Shown: one piece after another, positions 25,693 through 34,339 of the stretch
Layout: every line of letters begins with the position of its first letter
Numbering within the stretch: the first letter of the stretch is position 1
DNA from: SB25 sp029560875
Lineage (GTDB): Bacteria > Bacteroidota > Bacteroidia > Bacteroidales > Tenuifilaceae
Direction: 5' to 3'
Assembly: GCA_035388225.1 (NCBI GenBank)
Contig: DAOOPM010000003.1
Span: 62,001 to 126,000, forward strand
Length of the DNA stretch: 64,000 bases
The notes under the pieces: generated by a model
What the model saw: only the letters and a program-made list of their open reading frames with translations
What the model was told of the DNA's origin: nothing
The model's database searches: none
Position numbers and translations under genes: made by a program

Positions 25693-26619
25693 TCAAAACC
25701 ATCTCTTCCTCATAAATAGAACTACCCCAAACATCGAGAAAAGGAATGATACGAAAAGAATTATCCAAAACCCCCACCTTACATTTTCGAATCCATTGGG
25801 AACGTTCATTCCGTACAAGCTCGCAATCAATGTTGGAATCATCAATATAATTGAGATTGATGTGAGCTGCTTCATTATTATGTTTAGGTTATTGGAAATA
25901 ACCGATGCGTAAGCATCCATCATCCCGCTAAGAATGTCGGAGTAAACATTGGTGGTTTCTTGCGCCTGACGTAGTTCGATTTCCACGTCTTCAACCAACT
26001 CGGGATCGTAAGTATCCTTGTAGTTTCGTAGATTTTTGATTCTATGCAGCAGTATGTCGTTGCCCTTTAGCGATGTTGTGAAGAAAACCAAACTTTTCTC
26101 AATTTTCAACAATGCTTGCAAATCCTCGTTCTTAATGGAACGCTCAAGTTGTGTCTCTGCCAACTTGATACTTTGGTTAATTTGCTTTAGGTATTTCAGG
26201 AACCAAACACTCGACGAGAGCATGAGCCGTAAAACCAAATCGAAATTATCGCGTTTGGTAATATTTTTACGATAGGTAAACTGAATAAAATCAGGTAAAA
26301 TTTCCGTTTGATAGAAACAGATTGATACAAAAACATCATCCTTGAAAATAATACCAAGCGGCACAGTAGAGTAGGGTATGCTTGAATCGCTGTTTTTGTA
26401 AGGGATTCGTAAAAGTATAAAAAACCAGCCCTCGTCGTACTCGATACGCGGACGCTCATCAACGTCCTCAATATCGTTATAGAATGCCTCGGGAACGCCG
26501 AGTTCATCTATTAAGTAACGCTTTTCCTCATCGGTGGGGATTTCAACGCTAACCCAGCAGTTGGGTTCCCATTGTGGACACGAAACTATCCCTTTGCCAT
26601 TCTTCCAATAGGTTTTCAT
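25693..26619 (-). CDS. corA: CorA-family divalent cation transporter
   Basis: This 308-residue CorA/MIT family channel moves Mg2+ or other divalent cations inward as a pentamer. It has a large cytoplasmic N-terminal domain, a long stalk helix (about 140-245), and two C-terminal TM helices. The signature GMN is at 270-272 (YGMNVPNG), followed by the second TM helix and the basic tail MRKRWF. Length is slightly shorter than E. coli CorA, as is common. A well-matched promoter lies about 110 nt upstream, giving an unusually long leader for this phylum. Confidence 0.92.
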   Translation of the reverse strand: MKTYWKNGKGIVSCPQWEPNCWVSVEIPTDEEKRYLIDELGVPEAFYNDIEDVDERPRIEYDEGWFFILLRIPYKNSDSSIPYSTVPLGIIFKDDVFVSICFYQTEILPDFIQFTYRKNITKRDNFDLVLRLMLSSSVWFLKYLKQINQSIKLAETQLERSIKNEDLQALLKIEKSLVFFTTSLKGNDILLHRIKNLRNYKDTYDPELVEDVEIELRQAQETTNVYSDILSGMMDAYASVISNNLNIIMKQLTSISIILMIPTLIASLYGMNVPNGFENVRWGFWIILFVSFLFSMFGVVLFMRKRWF

Positions 26620-26729
26620 GCAGTAGCCTCCATAAATTATAGAATAGAGGATTTCTGCATTAAGCCTCTATTCAAGTTCAACAATCAGGGTGATAATCGT
26701 CCATATAGAATTTTAGAATGATTTCGGCG

Positions 26730-26761
26730 CAAAAGTAACCCTAAAATTATTTACATCCAAA
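26730..26761 (-). promoter_or_regulatory. Bacteroidetes-type promoter of corA
   Basis: On the minus strand, TTTG (complement of 26758-26761), a 20-nt spacer and TACTTTTG (complement of 26730-26737) form a full consensus match. The predicted start near 26723 leaves a leader of about 104 nt before the corA ATG. Confidence 0.7.
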
Positions 26762-27021
26762 ATTATGGTGATTTTATAATCTGCTGTTGATGAAAAGTTT
26801 AAATCAGACATTGAAAATAATTCAACTTTTTATTCAAAAACTCAAGAAAAACAGGGTAACAATTAATTGGTTATTCCTATTAAACTGATAAAGGCAGATT
26901 CTTTTATTCAGTTTCTGTAAAACCACATAAACATTCAACCCTTATGAGGAAAACCTTAAATAACTGAAGAATAATATTAAACAGTTAAAAAATACTTTCT
27001 GACCTTTTAAAATGTGATTTT
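26762..27021. other. Non-coding region upstream of the kamA-like gene
   Basis: This stretch is A+T-rich with no ORF, tRNA or strong hairpin. No convincing promoter for the plus-strand gene was identified. Confidence 0.4.
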
Positions 27022-28173
27022 ATGGATAATGATTTTCTAAAAACTCAGGACGATGTATGTGTTGACTTGATTCATTGTTTGGCAAAAAATGAATCTGAAA
27101 AAGAGGCGATTGATTCCATTCTGTTGGATAATCCTGTTAGAATTACCCCCTACTTAAAGAAACTAATTGTTAAGTACGAAAGCATTAGGAAACAGTTTCT
27201 CCCTTCGCCCCTTGAGGCTGTAACAAATGGAACTGCAACGCCCTTTGAGGAGGGCAAAAAAACTTCGCCTATTTATGGTTTAGAACGGTTATATAGGGAT
27301 AGAGTTCTATTAACGCCTCATTTCGATTGTCCTGCATACTGCCGATTTTGCTACAAGAAAAGCAGAGTAATGCGAAACCGCAAGAGCATGACCATGGCGG
27401 ATATCGATTTGGCCGTTGCAGAGGTTGGGAAAATGCAGGATGTAAGGGGTGCGCTTATTACAGGTGGCGACCCATTTATGGATAGAAACAAGCTATTCTA
27501 CCTGCTCGATAAATTAATGACCTTGGATAACATTGCTGAAATACGTGTTGGTACTCGAATGCTTTTGAACAGTCCCCATGTATTTACCAATGAACTTTGC
27601 GATAAACTTGCCAGTTACATTCGCCCCAATTTCAACGATGCATCAAAAAGTAAATATTTGGCAATAAACGTACACTTTAACCACCCCGATGAGTTACAGC
27701 CCGAAGTTCTGGAGGCTTGCCATAAGCTAACATCAAGAGGTATCACGCTCAGAAATCAAACTGTGCTTTTAAAAGGAATTAACGATGATACTAAAACAAT
27801 GAAACATCTATTCCACCTACTGCTAAGGAATAATATCATTGTTTACTATATGAACCATTGTATGCCTGTTGCCGGAAGCGACCATTTAAGAACAACCGTT
27901 CAGAAAGGCTTGGACATCTACAAGGATTTGTGTACAGAGTCGTCGTGCTCAATTCCGCACTACGTGTATGCTCCATCGGGCGGAAAGGTTCACGTTGGCC
28001 CCGATACCACTTTTGATTACTCCAACGAAGACGGATTAAACCTAATTAAGGTAAAACTTCTATACAAAGCAGCGGAATTTAGGGCTATTGCAAAAAAAGA
28101 GTTACCTCCAAAACACTCTGAAACAGAGGATGGTTTTATTGAGGGTTACTACATTGACGGAACCGATAACTAA
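27022..28173 (+). CDS. KamA-family radical SAM protein, probable aminomutase of other specificity
   Basis: The protein has 383 residues and resembles lysine 2,3-aminomutase. The [4Fe-4S]/SAM cluster ligands are C103, C107 and C110 (CPAYCRFC). A PLP lysine candidate is K322 in YAPSGGKVHVGP. Two aspartates that hold lysine in true KamA (D298 and D335 in the KamA encoded at 40475) are replaced here, by C/M at 280-281 and Y316, so lysine is probably not the substrate. The C-terminal zinc cysteine cluster of KamA is also absent. It heads a tight group with a luciferase-like oxidoreductase and a small protein. An EpmB-like or novel amino-acid mutase role is possible, and the substrate is unknown. 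Confidence 0.75.
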   Translation: MDNDFLKTQDDVCVDLIHCLAKNESEKEAIDSILLDNPVRITPYLKKLIVKYESIRKQFLPSPLEAVTNGTATPFEEGKKTSPIYGLERLYRDRVLLTPHFDCPAYCRFCYKKSRVMRNRKSMTMADIDLAVAEVGKMQDVRGALITGGDPFMDRNKLFYLLDKLMTLDNIAEIRVGTRMLLNSPHVFTNELCDKLASYIRPNFNDASKSKYLAINVHFNHPDELQPEVLEACHKLTSRGITLRNQTVLLKGINDDTKTMKHLFHLLLRNNIIVYYMNHCMPVAGSDHLRTTVQKGLDIYKDLCTESSCSIPHYVYAPSGGKVHVGPDTTFDYSNEDGLNLIKVKLLYKAAEFRAIAKKELPPKHSETEDGFIEGYYIDGTDN

Positions 28174-28190
28174 AATGCCTTAAACAACAA

Positions 28191-29207
28191 ATGGCCAAAA
28201 AACTTGATTTTTATATTGCGCTACAAGGTTGCTACAAGCCCGCAGAGTACATTCAGTTAGGCAGAATAATTGAATCAAACGGATTTGATAGAATTTATGT
28301 TTATGATGATTTGATGTTTTACCCATCGTTCCCCATACTTAGCCTTATTGCCGAGCATACCAGTAGGATTGAACTTGGCCCATGTTTGGTTAATGGATTT
28401 TACAGACATCCAGCGCTTATTGCATCTAACGCAGCGTTTCTGGATGCAGTAAGCAATGGTCGTTCAATCTTGGGTTTAGGACGTGGTGCATTCTTCGATT
28501 TTTTGAATTTAAAAGATAAGGAGAAGTTCACCCGTAAAGGTTTCGAGGAAACCCATCAATTGGTAAGTCACCTATTTCAGCAAAAACAGGAAGAGTTTAG
28601 GGGAGGTATATTCAAAACAACTGCGAAGGCGGTTTTGAGAGTCCCTCCTCCAGCAAAACCCTACTTTGTTACTGCTACATGGAATACCAAAATGGCATAT
28701 TTGGGAGGGAAATACTCCAACGAGGTTCAATTAGCCGAAGTTTTTACTGAAACGTACCTTGATCAAATGCTAAAATCGTTCCAGAAAGGTTGCTCTGAGT
28801 CCAAACTTCGCGGAGAAAAAAGCCTCTCGATAGGAGGAATGATTTGTGTTTCCGACGATTCGGCAAAAGCCATAGAAAAAGCAAAGAAAACGCTGGCGGT
28901 ATATATTCCTTATCTGAAAACCATTCTGAAACAGCATGGGGTTGATGTAAAATCAAAATTGATAGAGGAGATTGACCACGAATCGAAGCGAGGGAATTAC
29001 TTTGAGGCAAGCACTCTGATTCCTGATGACTTTGTGTCGATTTTAACGCTATCGGGTACGCCCGATGATGTTTCGCATAAACTTAAAAAACTGATCAAAG
29101 GAAAACCTATTAAGGGGATTATGTTTTCGCCGCCATACAGCACGTTCGATTCTATGGAGGAAAACATCCTGTATTTAGCACAAAAACTTTTGCCCAAACT
29201 TCAATAA
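28191..29207 (+). CDS. Luciferase-like (LLM class) flavin-dependent oxidoreductase
   Basis: This 338-residue TIM-barrel protein of the bacterial luciferase-like superfamily binds FMN or F420. Family-typical pieces are GRIIESNGFDRIYVYDDLMF near the N-terminus, LIAEHTSRIELGPCLVNGFY, and NGRSILGLGRGAFFDFL around residue 90. The barrel ends with LTLSGTPDDVSHKLKKLI, the usual pre-C-terminal helix. A role in a one-step oxidation or reduction is inferred, substrate unknown. It starts 17 bases after the kamA-like gene, suggesting they act on related metabolites. Confidence 0.8.
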   Translation: MAKKLDFYIALQGCYKPAEYIQLGRIIESNGFDRIYVYDDLMFYPSFPILSLIAEHTSRIELGPCLVNGFYRHPALIASNAAFLDAVSNGRSILGLGRGAFFDFLNLKDKEKFTRKGFEETHQLVSHLFQQKQEEFRGGIFKTTAKAVLRVPPPAKPYFVTATWNTKMAYLGGKYSNEVQLAEVFTETYLDQMLKSFQKGCSESKLRGEKSLSIGGMICVSDDSAKAIEKAKKTLAVYIPYLKTILKQHGVDVKSKLIEEIDHESKRGNYFEASTLIPDDFVSILTLSGTPDDVSHKLKKLIKGKPIKGIMFSPPYSTFDSMEENILYLAQKLLPKLQ

Positions 29208-29238
29208 AAATAATGTTTAACTTAAAAATCAAATTACT

Positions 29239-29628
29239 ATGGACAACAAAACCACTAATGCAGTTTACGATTCAAGAACAAACGCAGCAATTGGAACTTT
29301 TGTGGGCTTTCTTACTCCCGATGAGTTTAAAACAGTAGCCAATCAATTACTTGGCATTCTTGAAACAAAACGCTTAAAGAAACAATTGAATGATATTAAG
29401 CAAATGAAAGTGTTGAAACCAGAAGTTCAGGAGTGGTTAAATACCGATTGGTTTCCAAGAGCACAAAAAATTGGATTAAAATACTTTGCGTTCGTTGTAC
29501 CCGACGATATTTTCGGAAAAATGAGCATGGACGGAGCAAACAAGAATGCTCAAAACGCTTTTGGTATGGAAATTCAGTACTTCAACAATGTAGATGCTGC
29601 TAAAAACTGGTTGATTAGCAAGATTTAG
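29239..29628 (+). CDS. Small STAS/SEC14-like hypothetical protein
   Basis: This soluble protein of 129 residues has alternating beta and helix segments (AIGTFVGFLTPDEFKTVANQ, LKYFAFVVPDDIFGKMS, EIQYFNNVDAAKNWL). This resembles a group of Bacteroidetes proteins with a STAS/SpoIIAA-like fold, typically of regulatory or unknown function. I do not recognise a specific family. It follows the LLM oxidoreductase by 31 bases and is followed by a terminator, so it closes a three-gene operon. Confidence 0.6.
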   Translation: MDNKTTNAVYDSRTNAAIGTFVGFLTPDEFKTVANQLLGILETKRLKKQLNDIKQMKVLKPEVQEWLNTDWFPRAQKIGLKYFAFVVPDDIFGKMSMDGANKNAQNAFGMEIQYFNNVDAAKNWLISKI

Positions 29629-29654
29629 TGCGTAAATTTTACTAATGGTTTTTT

Positions 29655-29680
29655 AAGCGCAGCTTTTGGCTGCGCTTTTT
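29655..29680 (+). terminator. Terminator of the kamA-like operon
   Basis: A 9-bp perfect stem AAGCGCAGC / GCTGCGCTT with a 5-nt loop is followed by a T-run, 27 bases after the stop. Confidence 0.9.
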
Positions 29681-29902
29681 CGTTTCATATTATCCCCTTG
29701 GTCTATAATAAAAGTATATTTTGCTTACGGATTATTGCAGAAGGGTCATTTTTTTTAATTGTTTATTTCCTATAACATCTTTCTAATTCTAAATTGTAAG
29801 AGAATAAAGCCTTAGATTTGTAACTTCTTGTACCAATAATTTATTTATATTAGTGGGTTAAATTCGGCATAAACTTTATAGAAAATATAAGATTAATTTA
29901 CT

Positions 29903-30562
29903 ATGGATAAGAATCAGATACGCGAATTTATTGCTCGGAGAGCAGCTCTTGAGCTTAAGGATGGAGATTTAGTGAATTTAGGTATTGGATTACCAACCGT
30001 TGTTCCAGATTATATTCCTGAGGGAGTTAACGTTATTCTCCAAAGTGAAAATGGGTTGATTGGCCTAGGCCCAACCCCAGAGCCAGGCAAGGAGGATAAG
30101 AACTTATCGAACGCAGGAGGCGGTTTTGTTACTTTGGCAAAAGGTGCTTCAACCTTTGATAGCGCAACCTCTTTTGGGATTATCCGTGGTGGGCACGTTG
30201 ATGTTACCATTCTTGGAGCACTTCAGGTTGACGAAAAGGGCAACCTTGCAAACTGGATGATTCCTGGCAAATTAACCCCAGGTATGGGAGGTGCAATGGA
30301 TTTGCTGATTGGTGCAAAAAAGGTGATTCTTGCCATGGAGCACACCGCTAAAGGTTCACATAAGATTATGAAGGAATGTAATTTGCCTTTAACTGCAGCA
30401 GGACAGGTAAATCTTATTATCACAGAAATGGGCGTGATGGAGATTACCCCCGAAGGGATTGTTCTAAAGGAGATTAATCCTGAGTTTACCTTAGAGGAGG
30501 TTCAAGCCGCAACCGAGGCTAAGCTGATAATTGCTGCTGACCTAAAACCAGTTCAACAATAA
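29903..30562 (+). CDS. atoA: Butyrate/acetoacetate CoA-transferase, beta subunit
   Basis: The 219-residue beta subunit is the catalytic half of a class I CoA-transferase. It carries the SENGLIGLGP motif with the glutamate that forms the enzyme-CoA thioester. Other marks are VNLGIGLPTVVPDYI near the N-terminus and GGMDLL-type segments (GMGGAMDLLIGAKKVI). With AtoD it moves CoA from butyryl-CoA to acetoacetate, releasing butyrate and feeding acetoacetyl-CoA to thiolase. The partner alpha subunit is not adjacent but starts 5.9 kb downstream, in the kam gene string. TAGATTTG at 29813-29820 could be its -7 element. The gene heads the atoA-thiolase-hydratase-reductase string. Confidence 0.93.
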   Translation: MDKNQIREFIARRAALELKDGDLVNLGIGLPTVVPDYIPEGVNVILQSENGLIGLGPTPEPGKEDKNLSNAGGGFVTLAKGASTFDSATSFGIIRGGHVDVTILGALQVDEKGNLANWMIPGKLTPGMGGAMDLLIGAKKVILAMEHTAKGSHKIMKECNLPLTAAGQVNLIITEMGVMEITPEGIVLKEINPEFTLEEVQAATEAKLIIAADLKPVQQ

Positions 30563-30595
30563 TAAAACCGACCTAAACTAATACAAAATAAACCT

Positions 30596-31801
30596 ATGAG
30601 TAAAGTTTACATTGTTGCCGCTAAGCGTACCGCTATCGGCAAGTTCCTTGGAACTATTGCTAATGTTCCAGCTGCAGACTTAGCTGCTACAGTTATTAAA
30701 AATATTCTTACTGAAACTAAGATTGACCCAGCAAAAATCGACGAGGTTATTGTAGGCAATATCCTTATGGCCGGACAAAAGCAAGGTGTTGCCCGTCAGG
30801 CTGCTATTAAGGCTGGAATTCCACAGGAAGTTCCTGCTTATGGTCTTAATATGATTTGCGGTAGTGGTATGAAATCAATTATCAATGCCGTTGCAAGCAT
30901 TAAGGCTGGCGATGCTAATTTGATTCTTGCTGGTGGAACAGAGTCTATGTCTAGTTCAGGATTCGTCATGCCAGGCACAATCCGTAATGGTCATAAAATG
31001 GCCGATTTGGTTGTAATGGATCATATGGTGACCGACGGTTTAACCGATGCATTCCAAGGATACCATATGGGTATTACTGCCGAGAACATTGCTACCAAGT
31101 ATAGTATTACCCGCGAGGAGCAAGATGCATTCTCAATTGCATCGCAACAAAAGGCTGCTGCAGCTATTGATGCTGGTAAGTTTAAAGGCGAGATTGTTCC
31201 TGTTGAGATTCCTAGCAAAAAGGAGACTATAATTTTCGATACCGACGAGTACGTGAATCGTGCTACAAACTTAGAAAAGTTAGGCGCTCTTCGTCCTGCA
31301 TTCAAGAAAGACGGAACTGTTACCGCCGGTAATGCTTCCGGTATTAACGATGGTGCATCGTTTGTGTTGGTTGCATCGGAGGAGGCTGTTGCCAAGTACG
31401 GTTTAACTCCACTGGCAGAGGTTGTAGCAACAGGTCAGGGTGGTGTTGACCCAGCAATTATGGGTATGGGACCAGTTCCTGCTATTGCAAACGCTCTTAA
31501 GAAAGCCGGAATGAAACTCACCGATATGGAGGTTGTTGAATTGAACGAGGCTTTTGCAGCTCAGTCACTTGGCGTTATGAAGCAACTTTGCGAAGACCAC
31601 GGAGTAACTGCCGATTGGTTCAATAAGTACTGCAACGTTAATGGTGGAGCAATTGCTCTTGGCCACCCAATTGGTGCTTCGGGCAACAGAATTACCGTTA
31701 GCTTAATTCACGAGATGAAACGTAGCGGTAAGAAGTTCGGTATGGCTTCGCTTTGTATAGGTGGCGGTATGGGTACTGCTATCATCCTTAAAAACGTTTA
31801 G
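30596..31801 (+). CDS. atoB: Acetyl-CoA C-acetyltransferase (thiolase)
   Basis: This biosynthetic/degradative thiolase of 401 residues interconverts acetoacetyl-CoA and two acetyl-CoA. The nucleophilic Cys is C88 (MICGSGMKS), the base His is H357 (LGHPIGASG) and the second Cys is C387 (SLCIGGGMG). Here it splits the acetoacetyl-CoA formed by the CoA-transferase; one acetyl-CoA returns to the Kce step and the other can yield ATP through acetate. It lies 33 bases after atoA. Confidence 0.95.
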   Translation: MSKVYIVAAKRTAIGKFLGTIANVPAADLAATVIKNILTETKIDPAKIDEVIVGNILMAGQKQGVARQAAIKAGIPQEVPAYGLNMICGSGMKSIINAVASIKAGDANLILAGGTESMSSSGFVMPGTIRNGHKMADLVVMDHMVTDGLTDAFQGYHMGITAENIATKYSITREEQDAFSIASQQKAAAAIDAGKFKGEIVPVEIPSKKETIIFDTDEYVNRATNLEKLGALRPAFKKDGTVTAGNASGINDGASFVLVASEEAVAKYGLTPLAEVVATGQGGVDPAIMGMGPVPAIANALKKAGMKLTDMEVVELNEAFAAQSLGVMKQLCEDHGVTADWFNKYCNVNGGAIALGHPIGASGNRITVSLIHEMKRSGKKFGMASLCIGGGMGTAIILKNV

Positions 31802-31833
31802 TAACATTAGTTATCAAAATATAATTATCACCT

Positions 31834-32238
31834 ATGGTAAAGCAAGGAGATGTTTATACGCATGGCGTAAAGTTTACTCAGGCCGATGTTGTGAAGTTTG
31901 CCGAGGTTACTGGCGATTTCAACCCAATCCACATCGATGCGGAGTATGCTGCTAAAACAGTGTTTAAGAAACCAATTGTTCACGGATTCCTATCGGGTGC
32001 TGTGTTTTCCAAAGTATTCGGAACGCTATTTCCTGGCGAGGGAACAATTTACCTATCGCAAGAGATGAAATTTCTTGCGCCAATCTTTGTAGAGGAGCAG
32101 TACGAAGCTCGTTTCGAAGTTATGGAGGTAAACACCGAGAAGCATATCGGCATAATTAATTGCTCGCTAGTTAACTCCGAGGGTGCACCTTGTATTACTG
32201 GAGTGGCTAAACTTAAGCACAACACACAATTTGTTTAA
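31834..32238 (+). CDS. MaoC-type (R)-specific enoyl-CoA hydratase (PhaJ-like)
   Basis: This 134-residue hot-dog-fold hydratase has the catalytic pair D28 and H33 within TGDFNPIHIDAEYAA, the MaoC/PhaJ hydratase-2 signature. Such enzymes add water to trans-enoyl-CoA to give (R)-3-hydroxyacyl-CoA. It lies between thiolase and a FabG/PhaB-type reductase, so it probably interconverts crotonyl-CoA and (R)-3-hydroxybutyryl-CoA. That is the opposite stereochemistry to the crotonase/Hbd route of clostridia. No crotonase or Hbd gene is seen in the window. Chain-length preference is unproven. Confidence 0.85.
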   Translation: MVKQGDVYTHGVKFTQADVVKFAEVTGDFNPIHIDAEYAAKTVFKKPIVHGFLSGAVFSKVFGTLFPGEGTIYLSQEMKFLAPIFVEEQYEARFEVMEVNTEKHIGIINCSLVNSEGAPCITGVAKLKHNTQFV

Positions 32239-32257
32239 TAATTTAAAATCAGAAATA

Positions 32258-33001
32258 ATGAAAAGACTTGAGAATAAAGTTGCCATTATAACAGGCGGTG
32301 CTGCAGGTATTGGTGCTGCTACATCAATCAGATTTGCTGCTGAGGGAGCTGTAACCGTGATTTGGGATTTGGACGAAACCCGCGGTAACGAGTTGGCTGC
32401 CAAATTAACTGCCGAAGGCAAAACCGCGGTTTTTGCAAAGGTAAACACATCAAAGTACGACGAGATTGAGGCTGCAACCAAAGCCGTAATCGAAAAGTAC
32501 GGTAAAATTGATATCCTTGTAAATAACGCTGGTATTACCCGCGACAGTACTTTAAAGAAAATGACCCCAGAGCTATGGCAGCAGGTTATTGATGTTAACC
32601 TAACAGGTGTTTTCTACTGTACTAAGATTGTATCGGAGTACATGGTTGAGAAGAACTACGGCAGAATTATCAATACATCTTCGGTTGTTGCACTTTACGG
32701 TAACTTTGGCCAAACCAACTACGTTGCTACAAAGGCAGGTTTAATTGGTATGACCAAAACCTTAGCTCGCGAGTTAGGTCGTAAAGGAATCACCGTAAAT
32801 GCTGTTGCTCCTGGTTTTATTGCTACCGAAATGGTTGCAAAGATGCCTGAGAACGTATTGGATGGAATGAAAGCAAAAGTTCCTGCGGGACGTTTAGGTT
32901 TACCTGAGGAAATAGCTTCGGCTTACTTATTCCTAGCTTCCGATGAGGCTGCTTACATTAATGGAGCAACCTTAAGCGTTGACGGCGGAATGACTGTATA
33001 A
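32258..33001 (+). CDS. SDR-family acetoacetyl-CoA / 3-oxoacyl reductase (PhaB/FabG-like)
   Basis: This 247-residue short-chain dehydrogenase has TGGAAGIG at 12-19 (cofactor loop), NNAG at 89-92, catalytic S142, Y155 and K159 (NYVATK), and the C-terminal LSVDGGMTV. The ATG at 32258 is chosen; the longer frame from 32183 overlaps the hydratase. D37 after the second strand (IWDLDE) suggests NAD(H) preference. Placement directly after a PhaJ-like hydratase and thiolase supports acetoacetyl-CoA/(R)-3-hydroxybutyryl-CoA conversion over a fatty-acid-synthesis FabG role. Confidence 0.82.
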   Translation: MKRLENKVAIITGGAAGIGAATSIRFAAEGAVTVIWDLDETRGNELAAKLTAEGKTAVFAKVNTSKYDEIEAATKAVIEKYGKIDILVNNAGITRDSTLKKMTPELWQQVIDVNLTGVFYCTKIVSEYMVEKNYGRIINTSSVVALYGNFGQTNYVATKAGLIGMTKTLARELGRKGITVNAVAPGFIATEMVAKMPENVLDGMKAKVPAGRLGLPEEIASAYLFLASDEAAYINGATLSVDGGMTV

Positions 33002-33099
33002 CATATTTTACCTTTTTTAACAAATTTCTATTGTTATTTCACTAACAATTAATTTTACTTTGAGGGTCTTTTAGTTAGGACCTTTAGGTATAAAATCAC

Positions 33100-33131
33100 A
33101 AGAGGTCATATCTGAAAAGATATGGCCTCTT
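33100..33131 (+). terminator. Hairpin between the reductase and bcd genes
   Basis: A 14-bp stem AAGAGGTCATATCT / AGATATGGCCTCTT (one mismatch) with a GAAA loop is followed by a short GGTTTT tail. It separates the atoA string from the bcd-etf string. Confidence 0.75.
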
Positions 33132-33166
33132 GGTTTTAGGGAGTTGTAATATTAAAATAACAATAG

Positions 33167-34306
33167 ATGGACTTTAGCTTATCAAAAACAGAAACTCTAT
33201 TTCTGCAAATGATTAGAGAATTTGCGGATAAAGAGGTAAAACCCCTTGCCGCCGAAGTGGATGAGGAGGAGCGTTTCCCCGTTGAAACAGTTGAGAAAAT
33301 GGCCAAACTCGGAATAATGGGAATTCCTGTTCCTGTTGAGTATGGCGGCGCTGGAGGAAACAACGTTTTGTACTCAATGGCAGTGGAGGAACTTTCTGCG
33401 GCCTGCGCAACTACAGGAGTAATAGTTTCGGCACACACATCGCTATGCGCGGCTCCAATTCTGGAGTTTGGGAATAAAGAGCAAAAGGCTAAGTACCTAC
33501 CCAAACTCGCCTCGGGCGAGTGGCTTGGTGCATTCGGATTAACCGAGCCCAACGCTGGTACCGATGCATCATCGCAGCAAACAATTGCCGTTGAGGATGG
33601 CGATAACTATATCCTGAACGGAAGCAAAATTTTTATCACTAACGCCGAGTACGGTCACGTTTATATCATCTTCGCAATGACCGATAAATCCAAAGGTGTT
33701 AAGGGAATTTCGGCTTTTATTGTCGAGAAGGATTTTCCTGGTTTTTCCGTTGGTAAGAAGGAGAAAAAAATGGGTATCCGTGGCTCCGCAACCTGCGAGC
33801 TTATTATGGAGAATTGCGTTGTACCGAAGGCTAACCTGCTAGGAAAAATTAACGAGGGCTTTTCTATTGCGATGAAGACTCTCGATGGTGGACGAATTGG
33901 TATTGCTGCTCAAGCGCTCGGTATTGCACAGGGTGCAATTAACGAAACAGTAAAGTATGTGAAGGAGCGTAAGCAATTCGGAAAGCCAATTTCAGCATTC
34001 CAAAATACCCAATTTCAGCTTGCCGATTTACAAACGCGCGTTGTTGCATCCAGATTACTGGTTCGTCAGGCTGCTTTCAAAAAGGATAAGGGTCAAAACT
34101 ACTCTACCGAGGCGGCAATGGCAAAGCTATATGCTGCCGAAACGGCAATGGAGGTTACCAATAAGGCCATACAAATGCACGGAGGTTACGGTTACACCCG
34201 CGAATACCCCGTAGAGCGTATGTTCCGCGATGCAAAAATCACAGAGATTTACGAGGGAACATCGGAGGTGCAGCGTATGGTAATTTCAGCAGCATTGCTA
34301 AAATAA
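33167..34306 (+). CDS. bcd: Short-chain acyl-CoA dehydrogenase (butyryl-CoA dehydrogenase)
   Basis: This 379-residue FAD enzyme reduces crotonyl-CoA to butyryl-CoA. The catalytic base is E363 in IYEGTSEVQRM. The flavin/substrate-binding motifs FGLTEPNAGTDAS and GSATCELIMENC and the MHGGYGYTREYPVERMFRDA block are all present. It is directly followed by etfB and etfA, the arrangement of the Bcd-EtfAB complex that in anaerobes can couple crotonyl-CoA reduction to ferredoxin reduction by electron bifurcation. Bifurcation here is inferred from gene order. Substrate assignment follows from the lysine pathway context. Confidence 0.93.
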   Translation: MDFSLSKTETLFLQMIREFADKEVKPLAAEVDEEERFPVETVEKMAKLGIMGIPVPVEYGGAGGNNVLYSMAVEELSAACATTGVIVSAHTSLCAAPILEFGNKEQKAKYLPKLASGEWLGAFGLTEPNAGTDASSQQTIAVEDGDNYILNGSKIFITNAEYGHVYIIFAMTDKSKGVKGISAFIVEKDFPGFSVGKKEKKMGIRGSATCELIMENCVVPKANLLGKINEGFSIAMKTLDGGRIGIAAQALGIAQGAINETVKYVKERKQFGKPISAFQNTQFQLADLQTRVVASRLLVRQAAFKKDKGQNYSTEAAMAKLYAAETAMEVTNKAIQMHGGYGYTREYPVERMFRDAKITEIYEGTSEVQRMVISAALLK

Positions 34307-34339
34307 TTTCCGAGTAGTTCATTTTAAAAAGTAGAGAGT

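Noticed and set aside
32183..32257. N-terminal extension of the SDR reductase
   Set aside because: It overlaps the hydratase gene, starts from a weak position and has no counterpart in the SDR fold; ATG 32258 gives a standard N-terminus.
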